From the NCBI RefSeq assembly GCF_051622035.1, contig NC_135356.1, forward strand, positions 11,952,079 through 12,016,078: a stretch of 64,000 bases of DNA, written 5' to 3'. The DNA comes from Arctopsyche grandis (lineage: Eukaryota; Arthropoda; Insecta; Trichoptera; Hydropsychidae). Position 1 is the stretch's first letter. Each line of letters starts with the position of its first letter. A program made the position numbers and the translations under genes. The notes under the pieces are model-generated. The model did no database searches. It was given only the letters and a program-made list of their open reading frames with translations, and was not told where the DNA came from. This document shows, one piece after another, positions 34,145 through 45,272 of this stretch.

Positions 34145-34457
34145 GTATTCCAAATTCGCAAGATATACTGCTCCATCGACGGTTAATTCAAGGCTGAAAT
34201 TGTCATTGTATAATAATTAGAATAGAAACGGTGAGTACTAAGAAAAGTGATTGAGATGACTCACATGTGTCCCTTCAAAAGTATAAATATTGTTCCTTGT
34301 TCTGAGATCTGTATTCCCTTTTACCTATTTGAATTCAATATACAATTAATTTAGTACAATTCATGTGTAAAATATTGATACTTATATTATTTGCATACTA
34401 TGGTGCATATTCCTTCGTCGTACGACATCCTATGATAGATCCTTAAACGTTGAAACC
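34145..34457 (-). pseudogene. Inverted fragment of the six-exon gene
   Basis: Read on the minus strand this matches 39766-40081: intron, the exon ending GGGACACAT|GTGAGT, the next intron, and the start of the following exon (LELTVDGAVYLANLEY). Homology breaks after GGAATAC at 34145, where a GC-rich patch begins. One extra base in the first exon shifts its frame, so this copy is a pseudogene. Confidence 0.85.
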
Positions 34458-36681
34458 AGAATGAATTATTGAATATCTGTTTTTATTATAATCAGGAAAA
34501 CAAAAGCCGGTTTTTAATTATTTTTTTAATTTTAATTGAAATTGTTCTATTTATATCTACAATATACGAGTAGGATTCGATCCGTGAAAGAACTTGTGGC
34601 AATGATAGCTAATGACTCGTTCAGTGCTGATAAGTCACGTTAAGTTAACGAAATTGGTGACGACGTTTAACAAAGTACAAACTTTAACCATCAAAGTTGC
34701 CAGTCATTCGGATTTTGACGGGAATGTCCCGATTTAGTAACCAGTCCCGCGTTCCGAAATGCAGTCTGTAAATCCTGGTTTACAAAGAATTTTTTAAAAT
34801 CTAACTAATGGGTACATCGATACAAAATACGTAGCTGCAAACATCGTATGCATCGTTTCCGCAATCCTAGGATTCCCCCACAAGTACATACATGGATATG
34901 TGAGAAATGGATAATTGAATTATTAGTCACAAAGACAATTTTTGCCATTAAAATCGCGAATACACAATATTCGGCACTCAAGTTCTCGTTAGTATGATAG
35001 TTATAGTTAGTATGATAGACTTTTCGGCCTACAGATGTTCCGTCATAGAGATTTTAGTGACTTTGTGACCAGTAATCACCGAGACGAGAAATGATAGATA
35101 CAGAGCCAAAAAGCTAAGAATAACATTTTAAACTTTTCAATTCTCCCACTTAAATACAAAAACAGAGAGAATTTTTACTTTAAAAACGATGGCAAGACGG
35201 AATTTTAAGGTGTCATATAAAGAGTTGGGTGAAATTTTAAAGAAAAATAAGATTCAAATTAATTTTAAGCCATGCTTGTGCGATGACGAGTAATTTCATC
35301 GGGCGTTATCTCTATAAATATAATACATTAATAATGAAATAATACTCGCTGAATTAATAAAATCACATACTATAAAAGTTATAATCGCCCAGGCTGGAAA
35401 TTGAATCTTTGGCTGTCGAATACATTACATATGCTGTCGGTTTTTCCCCGAACATGTATTTACATATATGTACACTCATTCAAATGGTTCGGTGATTATT
35501 ATTGGTCACAAAGTTATTAAAATCTCTATAACGGAACATCTTTCAGCCGAAAAGTCCATCGTACTAACGATGACTATCATACTAACCCGTGTAAGTATAT
35601 ACGCGAGAAGGGGCTTTCAACACAGTCAATATTACTAACAGTATCCAGTTATATTATAGTCCAGTAGTTTTTAACCGGTGCAACGCAAAAAAAATGATAA
35701 AAACAGAAAATCCGCGAAATAGTAAAAATAGGATTCGTTCGTTTCATAAATTAAAACAAAATAGTGAATCAATATCTATGCTGCAAATAACTAGCGAGCG
35801 TACGACAGGACAAGATGTTTATAATAAAATTATGTTTCTTCATATTTAGAACAATTTAAAATATCATAGGAGTTACATATGTATGTGTACGGATGGTGCT
35901 CCGTCAATGGTTAGGGTTATTTAAAGTATTTGTTACCCTTGGTCTCTTGCAAAGACAATAAGCCCTAATATTATATCTTCGCACAGTTTTTTTTTATTAA
36001 ATAGAGAATCATCTAGTTAAAAAAAAACCAGCATCACTGAAACTTATACTAGATAAATTTCATCAAATCGAGACCGTTAAAAACACACATTTTTTAAAAA
36101 ACTTTGCATTGTTATGGAAGCTACATAAGTACAAATGTTTGCCTTTTCACATTCGAGTCAGGTGGTAGGGGTAAAGTTGTATGCCTTCATAAAACTTTGA
36201 ATGAATTGTTTATCTTTTTCCGAAATTAAGGTATGAATGCTTTTGTAAAATATCTCCAGAATAATGATTAGTGTGCTAAAAATGCATATTTATTAGGTAT
36301 TTTTAATTTCTTTAATAACGTTAGCACAAGCGTTCAAAAGTCCTGTTCTTTTTATTAATAAATAAAAACTATGAAAAAATACGCGTTTTCTTGAATACAC
36401 ATACTATTACGTACAAATTGGTAGATGTCCCGTTTTGAGGACAAAAATAAATCGTCACATTAATCATATCTGCATACATAGATAACGTTTATATGTACAT
36501 ACAAACTGCTTCTTTTGGAAATACAATATAAACATTGAAATTGTTCATAATTTATACCATCTCCTACTCGTCCCCTACGAGCAGACATCGTTTATGGCCC
36601 GTGCGAATTCCTCCCTATCATGGGCAAGCCGAAACAATTTTTCGAGTCCGAGTCCCATCCATGACCTGAATTTGGGTCTCT
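34458..36681. other. Non-coding, two copies of a dispersed repeat
   Basis: Inverted (34920-35095) and direct (35478-35595) copies of the repeat also at 29070-29240 are present, recognised by ctataacggaacatct and tcgttagtatgat. 36352-36440 is an inverted match to 38028-38132 (tattaataaataaaaactat). Otherwise this is AT-rich DNA without a recognised gene. Confidence 0.5.
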
Positions 36682-37418
36682 TGTTATGTGGTAGGATCTT
36701 ACAACCTATGTATATACTTATGTATAATACCCTTTAACCTTAAGTTTGAACATCTGTTTCTAATTTAACTACTTATGATGTAATCTCTTAAAGCTATCCC
36801 TCATTAATTATGAGACTTTCAATATCTCTATTGCTTCCATCCTGTACAATCAACTATTCTGTTCAATCCTATCTACTTAACTTTTATCTATTATAATTTA
36901 TGCGAGTTTCTAACACGATTGCTATATAAGACGACACAGTTAATGACCTGTTGAAATACAAAGTATTACTTTTAATAATCTTTATTGCTATAGCTGCATT
37001 TTGTCCCACGATACGTGTAAACCCTAAAATATTATTATCTCTATTTATCTCTATGATAAATTGTGTTTCTACTCAAAATGTCTCGATACTCTCAAAGGAT
37101 ACATAAATCAAATATTAAAACTGTCTTACACACGGATGTTGCTCTGTATCATAATCACTTTGTTATTTACCAAAATTCTGTGATTGGTTAAAGCTTATCA
37201 TTCTTTTGTGTATAAATGCTCATGTTAGATCTATTGAACCTCACTTAATAATTAAACTGCCTTACTAGTAACTTGTGGTAGGACATCGAGACTAGTAACT
37301 TGTAATACAAACTTGTATATTAGTCTTGTTTATATTTACTGCTAATTAAAGAATATAATCATTTGACAAAATCTGTGACTATAATATTCTACACCATCTC
37401 CTACTTGTCCCCGTAACA
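36682..37418 (+). mobile_element. Solo LTR, 737 bp
   Basis: The sequence begins TGTTATGTGGTAGG and ends TCCCCGTAACA, flanked by ctct at 36678-36681 and 37419-37422. A TATA-like ctatataag near 36923 supports plus orientation. No internal region or second LTR is nearby. The family is not related to the 316-bp or 405-bp LTRs by eye. Confidence 0.85.
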
Positions 37419-37990
37419 CTCTGGACTTGACCCAGCCGGGTAGCATCGGCCTACATATGACTTAAAACCCGGATTCTGGGTATGTATTTAAAATTTCGAT
37501 GGTTAACGTAAAAATTCAAAATGAGTTTCAGTCGATACGTTGAAAATATCCAAATATGTGTTATTTATGTACATGATTCATATATGTACATATGTATGAC
37601 CTTTATTTGCTCGAGAACTTGATTTTTTGACCTCTGAGCAAACTGGGAGCGATGGAAAGGTACCGAAAGCAATATAGCGTATGTACTGAAATTTGGCTAA
37701 ATTTAGAATTTCACCCGTATACAGTGTACACATTTGCCTCTTCGAAAGCGAAGTAAGCTTTCGATTTTTATTATTATGTAGAATTTTGCCTTAGACTACT
37801 CAGACAATCGTTTCAACATTATCATATCTGATTTCGTTAACGGTAAGTACTTTATTTTAATTATTTCTTGTAATTCTCTTAAAAAAATCAGTTTTATTCT
37901 TGACCGAAAATAAGTATATGTAGTTTTCATTATATTTTTTGGAAAACTTCAAAATCCTATAATAATAATGATAGTAATAAAGGAACAAAA
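37419..37990. other. Repeat-derived flank, no gene
   Basis: 37419-37730 contains inverted relatives of block A parts (cttaaaacccgg versus ccgggttttaag near 1705, and gaatttcacccg versus gggtgaaattc near 1170). 37845-37880 matches the splice-donor end of the exon-like module (ggtaagtactttatttta). Confidence 0.45.
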
Positions 37991-38362
37991 TCACATATTT
38001 GCTAAATGTGCCGATAATATTGTATTCCTCAAAACGGGACATCTACCAATTTTTACGTAATAGTACATATGTGTATTCAAGAAAACGCGTATTTTTTCAT
38101 AGTTTTTATTTATTAATAAAAAGAACAGGAATGTTGATGAAGAATGTTTTTCTGATGAACAAATTTTCTTAAGTATTACTGGGTTTGCTTTTAAATAAGA
38201 ATGAAATTCTTGGCAGGATTTCTTAAAATTGATTTTAATTAACAACATCGCTTTAAGAACTACGACTTGCAATTGCGTATTTTCGGTCGTCCACAACTTG
38301 TTCATCTGTGAAAAGACTCTTTCTACGGCTGCATTAGTTCCGGGCAGGCATAAAATGTATTC
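37991..38362 (-). pseudogene. hAT transposase dimerisation domain fragment
   Basis: The minus-strand frame reads CLPGTNAAVERVFSQMNKLW, then VVLKAMLLIKINF, a hATC dimerisation domain with the conserved NAAVERVFS motif. It is cut on the right by a TA microsatellite, so only the C-terminus remains. It differs from the ZBED5-like and ZMYM-like hAT families elsewhere in the window. Confidence 0.82.
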
Positions 38363-38372
38363 AACAATTATA

Positions 38373-38460
<88 letters not shown>

Positions 38461-38493
38461 TATAATTGTATATATATACATATATATATATAT
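38363..38493. repeat. TA microsatellite with palindromic ends
   Basis: About 80 bp of pure TA is bordered by caattatacga on the left and tcgtataattg on the right, making one long perfect palindrome of about 100 bp. A second, shorter TA-rich run follows up to the hAT start at 38494. The frame reading IYIYIY is an artefact. Confidence 0.95.
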
Positions 38494-39773
38494 CAGTGGC
38501 AGACTGGCCATACATGCGAACATGCCCGATGGCATGTGGGCCCCACTATCTGTTAGAAAATATGGGCCCACAGTAAAATTAAATAACTTTTTAACTATTT
38601 ATAGGATATTGCAACTTTGGGACCTAAAGTTTGGGTATTTCAACAAAACAAATCTCTTACGATATATACAAACAACTAATACCTGCTTTAACAGCCCAAG
38701 GATCGGTTAACTTTTTTTATTAGGCTCGAAATGTAAGTTTCAACATTTGCGTTGGCCCTTTTGCCGGGCCCATTTCCAACGTTAATATTATGTATATACC
38801 AATACCTATGTAACAACTAACTACTGAAATAAAAATGGAAATAAACAAATTTTCGTGAATAATATAAACAGAATTGCTTAAAACAATTTTGATAGGACGA
38901 TTCATCATCAACCAGCGATTTTAATTTACTTCATACTTTCAAAATAACATTTGATTATACTTCGATGATATAGTAAGATTTAAATACACAATTTTAAACA
39001 GTTTCCGAATATAAAATCTATTCCTAATTTAGACACATCCATGTAAATAGAAATATAGGATAGGGGCCCCCTCAATTAACATTAATTGAAAATATTATGC
39101 ATTTTTTTCAGGGACGTAATTTGGGGGGGCCATAGGGGGGCATTCGCCCCCCTAAACTAAGGAATAGTGTGAAATTAGAAAATATTATGAATTTAATGAT
39201 TAATGAGATATTATGGATCTATGAATGCTACGTTTATTTCTTATGTATGTTACTTTTGGGTAACTAATAAAATAATCGCTGCTATGTGCTTTGAAGAGAA
39301 ACAAACAAAACTTTATCTATTGTTATTACGTACATGTACATAGATAAAGTGAAAAGACAGTTGGTAAAAATTAAGTTAATTGATAGTTTTTTGATGACTC
39401 AGTTTGATGGTCGATTTATGTTGACCATGTGAAGATTTGTGGAAAAAAATTTTCCTTTTTTCGGCGGTTTTTTCTCTTTACATAATATTTTTTTATAATT
39501 ACTATTTCAAAAATAAGCTTATTTTTTTCATATTTTATAACTCAATAAGGTGTATGCAAAGAATATTTTCCATTTGTATTCCGATATAAAAAAGATTTTT
39601 TGAAAAAAAATTCAATTTGACCAATCTTTGCCTGCCCCCCCCCCCCAAGAAAACGCTGAAATGACGTCCCTGACGTGGTGGAAAGAAGAAAATTTTGTTA
39701 TATGGGGGGGGGGGGGACAAATTTTTTTAACCCTGGGGGGGCCCCCTTTGACTCCTGGCATGCACTGGTTTCA
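38494..39773 (-). mobile_element. hAT element copy 1 (one end lost)
   Basis: The left end CAGTGGCAGACTGGCC matches the right end of the element at 43713-45264 in inverted orientation, and the two agree along their length (for example the minus-strand frame 38720-38911 versus 44830-45048). The far end stops near gcatgcactggtttca, lacking the last bases of the terminal repeat. No transposase is encoded. Confidence 0.85.
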
Positions 39774-39906
39774 ACGTTTCAAGGATTTATCATTCAACGT
39801 CGCACGACGGAAGAATATGCACCGTATACAAAGAATATGCAAATAAGTATCAATACTTTTTTACACATAAATTGTACTAAATTAATTGTATATTGAATTC
39901 TATTAG

Positions 39907-40993
39907 GTGCCGGGAGTCCAAGTCTCACAACACGGAACAATATTTTTACTTTTGAAAGGACACATGTGAGTCATCTTAATCAATTTTCTTTGTGCTCACC
40001 GTATTTAGACTAATTATACGATGACAATTTCAGACTTGAATTAACCATCGATGGAGGAGTGTATCTAGTGAATTTGGAATACGGCATAAAAGTGGCAATT
40101 TCCGCTTGCGGAACCATGTCAGCCATGGAACATCCCAAAGGAAAAGTTTTCGAATACACATCGAAAGTAGAAATACAAGCTGCTAACAAAAGAGGCATTA
40201 GGTAAAACCAATCATGTGTGTATGGTCGTTTTAAAAAGTAATAGATATTGTTTCTAGCGTGTGCGAAACGTTTTAGATATGCAAAAATGTGGAAGAAAGG
40301 CGTGTCTTTCACTACCGATGACCGCGCCGTAACATTCTTACTGGATGCTGGTGGTCCAAAAACCACTGTGGATTGGTTTTTATTAATGGAGGACGATCTC
40401 AATTCGAAAGCATTTTATTTGTATGAAATTCAGCTATGTATGATCAAAATAGTTGAGAACATTAATAACGTTGTGTATCGTTTCCAGCAATTCTCAATAT
40501 GGCAGGGGTTCCGTTAGTGACGCTGTGTCGCTTATGCACGGATCTCAATACTGGTTCAATGATTTCGATCAGGAAAATTGGAAAGTCGGCAACGTTCGTA
40601 TAAGCCAGTCGTCGAATGGAAGCATCAGGTTGGTAAAATCGGTCGAAATTGTTGCGATGAAATTATCAAATTTACTCTATGTACGATTCTTTTAGGATTT
40701 ATCACGACGCCCATACGTATAAAATATGTTTAAATCCGACTCAAGGGGCCGTTTCGATCAAAAATCCACAATTTCAATGTACTGCCTCGTTGATCTCAAA
40801 CGGGCATTTGTTCGTGAGGTACGTCTCTTTCTTAAAATGTTAATGGTTTGAGATGTTTCTAGTTTGTAAATGAGTTTTGTCCAATTTTAGAAAAGGCGAT
40901 CGCAGAATGCACTACGATGGAAATTTATTCGTTGTGCGAAATGGTGGTCAATCAGCTGCCATCGATGAAAATAATCAGTTGAAACTATATTAA
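39907..40993 (+). CDS. Six-exon gene, conserved-looking, function unknown
   Basis: Exons 39907-39965, 40034-40201, 40277-40420, 40488-40628, 40696-40818 and 40891-40993 join into one open frame of about 245 residues ending at TAA. All five introns have GT/AG borders, are 65-80 bp long and interrupt the codon at phase 2. The product includes HGTIFLLLKGH, ISACGTMSAMEHP, YAKMWKKGVSFTTDDRAV, FQCTASLISNGHLFVRKGDR and an RMHYDGNLFVVRNGG tail. I cannot assign a domain family or name; it resembles uncharacterised insect proteins but I could not check. The start is missing: a splice acceptor (attctattag) precedes the first exon, so at least one 5' exon lies upstream or is lost. Splice signals and frame are intact, unlike the inverted fragment at 34145-34457. 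Confidence 0.8.
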
Positions 40994-42089
40994 ACTCATT
41001 TTTACTTAATTTGAATACTAGATTTTTTTAATCAATTAATATGTTAAATTACAAAGTGACTGTACATATATAATATATATAATATAATATAAGGTTTGTT
41101 CATTTTAAATTTTGGTACTCAATACACAAATCTTGTTGTAAATCTATATTTAAATATATGAATTGGTAAAAAACATGATTTTTTTATTATTAATTCTTTA
41201 ATGCTCATACCACATGTGAGCATATTGGTTTCGACGGAGAACTTATGTAGGTAGGTGCCAACAGTATGTACCTTGCCATATTGCTTGTCCCACTATCAAT
41301 TTTTCGGTTTTGGTAAAAAAAATGAGAGTATTTTATTAAATAAAACAAAGAAATATGTTAATATGTATTATAAATTTGAGGATACACTTGATAACACTCT
41401 TTTGAGGATACACCATAGATGTAGAAGATGTTATTCTACGTCTATGGGATACACTCGATGCATTTCTTGCATAATGAAAAAAAAGGGTCTGATTTTTTTT
41501 ATATGGTCACGAGAAGTCACACAATAAATTAAGGAGTAATGTGTGTATACAAAAAAAAAGCATTCAGTTGACAAGGTTGCTCTCAAATGGTTGCTCTCAT
41601 CGATTATATTAAGTATTATTAATTTCATATATGTTTCATGTTCATTTTAAATGAACCTATGTATATATTTACAGTATTTACATATTCATATATTAATAAA
41701 ATAATATGTTAAACACAGAGAAACTGCAGGTCGTTGAAATGTGCGCCATTTTAACGAAACTAAGGCCGAAGCGAGTCGAGAATATTGACTTGGCAATAAA
41801 GAATGTTATTTATTACCGAGCCGCTTTCGAGCATTCCGAAAAAATAAAACAATTTGCGTCTGGATTTCTTTCAGTACAACGCAAAAATAAGTACCACGTT
41901 TCAAAGTTTTGATGTGGTTTGTAATAAAACTGCCGAGTTAATTATGTACTTAGTTTTAATTAGATTTTTATAGACAAAGAGGTTTTTTGCGTAAAGGGCT
42001 CTAAAATATAGTGCTCTCAATATTGATTGCAGCTAATTGATACTGAATGCATTTACATATGTGTATGTACATACATACATACATACAGC
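40994..42089. other. 3' flank and AT-rich intergenic DNA
   Basis: No clear AATAAA directly follows the stop codon. A 69-codon frame at 41706-41912 (EMCAILTKLRPKRVENIDLA) has no recognised relative. A tacatacataca run (42068-42087) abuts the SINE. Confidence 0.4.
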
Positions 42090-42560
42090 CAGCAGCGTGG
42101 CTCGGTCGTTAAGCTTCTGCTTAACACTGAGAGGCGCCGAGTTCGATCCCTTGAGCTGACCTCGATTGAAAAAAAAAATTTCTGAGTCTGTAATGCTGCT
42201 GGTCAGACCAGGATTTGTGACTCCTGGTTGATCGTTTCCTATCAGAGTTTGCCAATTTTCTCTGATTTCATTGTTGAAACGATTCCCGATTAAAAATTGG
42301 CTAAAAATCCTTCCTACCCACTATGTCACCACTATTTGAGTATGATTAATGTAAATATTACAATAAAAATGTATGTACAATTCATAGATGTCTCGTTAAT
42401 TGTCGAGTTTAAGTCAGTGTCTCGTAATTTAGCGACTTATATAATAAAAAATGCTGTATTGTTTGTAATTTGGCCAGGAAGGCGCATTGGGGTTTACCTG
42501 TAATGCCTTCCTGGTATGAAATAAAAATAAAAATAAATGAAATAAAATAAATACAAGTCG
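42090..42560 (+). mobile_element. tRNA-derived SINE
   Basis: The head contains a Pol III A box (tggctcggtcg, 42098-42108) and B box (gttcgatcc, 42141-42149) about 40 bp apart, as in a tRNA. A tRNA-unrelated body follows, then a tail of aaataaaa-type repeats (42517-42552). Target duplications were not clear because the left flank is a tacataca repeat. Confidence 0.82.
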
Positions 42561-43390
42561 ATAAAATAACATATTCGTTTACAGCGAGTCCATTTTTATT
42601 TATTAACAACCTCTTCTTACTTTCACTAACGACTTTTTATATTAATAGCAAAGTATTTTTGATTTATACTTTTTATATTCAAGAAAGCTGTGATTGCAAT
42701 TGGAGAAAAATGTGCGCGATCTCGGTTGCATACGTGCGATCTAACAAAAAAAAAAGCATTCTGCAGGTGCATCGGACGGCATGGCTTCGTGTCAGGAAAG
42801 GGCGTTCCTATTTCATTGTTGATTCTTACGATGTTATTATTACGACAAGTTTCCCCTATATTTCTTCAAATATGGGTTTGCCGTTTGCTGCATTTTTTTC
42901 GCATGTTAAGTACCATAAATAACCGCGCGCCGCATGCCTTCCTGTGGGATTTCACCCAATTGTCTTAATCGTGTCGTTATATGTACTTTGGAACAGTATT
43001 GTGCCCTTTATGAGTGACAGCCAATTTGGGAAAGAGATGGCTGGTGTAAAATGCGGTATATTTTATTTATCAGATAGTAAATTTGAGAAATTTAATTTGC
43101 CAAACAAACAATTACAAGGAAAATGTTATAACGTATAATGAAATCTCATAACGTGTAAAGATGCAATTATTGCTTTTCTTGAGGAGGTCAATCTTTTCAA
43201 AATTAATTTTGGTCGACGTACAAATTGGTATTTGGCCTGAAAACCTGGCCAAAATTTTTTTTTTTCATTTGTTGCCAGAAAATAGCTTTCTGTACTTATT
43301 ACATGCGAGCTATTGCCGATTTTAAACAATTTTAAAACTGTTGATAATAATTCGAAATTCATCAAGTTTCGCAGGAGGGCACCTTATAAC
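42561..43390. other. Intergenic, no gene recognised
   Basis: Several short frames (42659-42968, 43126-43365) have no recognisable domains or splice structure. Nothing else stands out. Confidence 0.4.
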
Positions 43391-43523
43391 CAGAGGTAGG
43401 ATAGCCAAGGGGCCGCTCATTGTTCCATTGTTGTAAATCTTTTGTAAAAAAGGTTCGGCAAACCTTAAACAATGCATTTACAACATTTGAACAATACGCG
43501 GCACGCTCTGGGTCCGGGCTTTA
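43391..43523. mobile_element. hAT-type MITE, 133 bp
   Basis: Flanked by cttataac on both sides (43383-43390 and 43524-43531). The termini CAGAGGTAGGATAG and GTCCGGGCTTTA, and the inner gttcggcaaaccttaaacaa, tie it to the elements at 605, 47034 and 47331. Confidence 0.8.
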
Positions 43524-43712
43524 CTTATAACAGTTACATACTAGTTTTTTTTTCTCAATCTTTGAATTTTTAAATGATAAGCCTTGCGGTGCTGCCTTTT
43601 ATAGCTTTTGTAGATGCTTTCGGAACATAGACATGGCTGAATCCCTAGAAACTGGAATATAAAGAAAGAATGAAAATAAATAAGAAATTGGATTTCCAAA
43701 AGTATGTACGCT

Positions 43713-45264
43713 CAGTGGCGGACTGGGACTGAAATCAGTGCATGCCAGGAGTCAAAGGGGGCCCCCACCCAGGGTTAAAAAAAATTTGTCCCCCCCCCCC
43801 ATATAACAAAATTTTCTTCTTTCCATCACGCTAAAAATCAAGGGCAAAAAATAAATAAAATTTTCAAAAATGGGAATAAACAAATTTAGGTACAAGAAAA
43901 ATGGCAAAAGCAAAATAGATCCATAAATTACATTGTATATTTCGTTTTAATCCTTGTCATATAATGCATCATAAAAGAATGCGGCATAAAAGCGGCTTTT
44001 ACTTTCGGTAGAAAACAATCAGGGACGTCATTTCAGCTTTTTCTTGGGGAGGCAGGCAAAGATTGGTCAAATTGAATTTTTTTTCAAAAAATCTTTTTTA
44101 TATCGGAATAAAAATGGAAAATATAAAATATGAAAAAATTAAGCTTATTTTTGAAAAAATAATTATAAAAAAATATTATGTAAAAAGCCAAAAAAGCACC
44201 GCAGGCGAAAATTTTTTTCCAAAAATCTTCACATGGTTAACAAAAATCGACCATCTAGATGTATCACTATATCAAAAAATATACGAACATTCGGAAAAAT
44301 AAACGATACACATCTGTTTTTGAGACAAAATAAAGTAAAGGGGACCTTTCTAACGATTCGCTCCATGGGATGAACAATTTCTTAGAATGTTACTAATGGC
44401 ATACCACTTAAAAACCAAAATATACTTGCTTCAAAATAATAAAATCTTTTTTTTTCAAAGCACATAGCAGCGATTATTTTATTAGTTACCCAAAAGTAAC
44501 ATATGTACATAAGAAATAAACGCAGCATTCATAGATCCATAGTATCTCATTAATCATTAAATCCATAATATTTTCTAAATTCACACTATTCCTTAATTTA
44601 GAGGGGCGAGTGCCCCCCCAAATTACGTCCCTGAAAACAAAAAATGCATAATATTTTCAATTAATGTTAATCGAAAATCAGGATTTTGGGGAGGGGGCCC
44701 CTATCCTATGTTTCTATATACATGGATTTGTCTAGATTAGGAATAGATTTAATATTCGGAAACTGTTTAAAATTGTGTATTTAAATCTTACTATATCGTC
44801 GAAGTATAATCAAATGTTATTTTGAAAGTATGTATGAAGTAAATTTAAATCGCTGGTTGATGATGAATCGTCCTATCAAAATTGTTTTAAGCAATTCAGT
44901 TTATATTATTCAGGGAAATTTGTTTATTCCCATTTTTATTTCAGTAGGTAGTTGTTACATAGGTATTGGTATATGCATAATTTTGAGGTTGGAAATGGGC
45001 CCGGTAAAAGGGCCCACGCAAATGTTGAAACTTACATTTCGAGCCTAATAAAAAAAGTTAACCGATCCTTGGGCTGTTAAAGCAGGCATTAGTTGTTTGT
45101 GTATATCGTAAGAAATTTGTTTTGTTGAAATACCCAAACTATTAAACACGTGAAATAGTTAAATTAAAAAGTTATTTAATTTTACTGAGGGCCCATATTT
45201 TCTAACGGATAGTGGGGCCCACATGCCATCGGGCATGTACGCTTGTATGGCCAGTCCGCCACTG
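43713..45264 (+). mobile_element. hAT element copy 2, complete ends, 1552 bp
   Basis: Terminal inverted repeats CAGTGGCGGACTGG and CCAGTCCGCCACTG are flanked by tgtacgct (43705-43712 and 45265-45272). The interior has C-runs (43792-43800) and no transposase, so it is non-autonomous. It is the inverted partner of 38494-39773. A 72-codon frame (44830-45048) is shared by both copies but shows no known domain. Confidence 0.93.
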
Positions 45265-45272
45265 TGTACGCT

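Noticed and set aside
34363-34446. 27-codon plus-strand frame starting MCKILILILF, like a signal peptide, with TATAAATA about 75 bp upstream
   Set aside because: It lies antisense to duplicated intron/exon DNA of the six-exon gene, and the frame is not kept in the matching copy at 39800-39890, so it is probably chance.
38229-38571. Frames with long IYIYIY runs
   Set aside because: Translation of a TA microsatellite.
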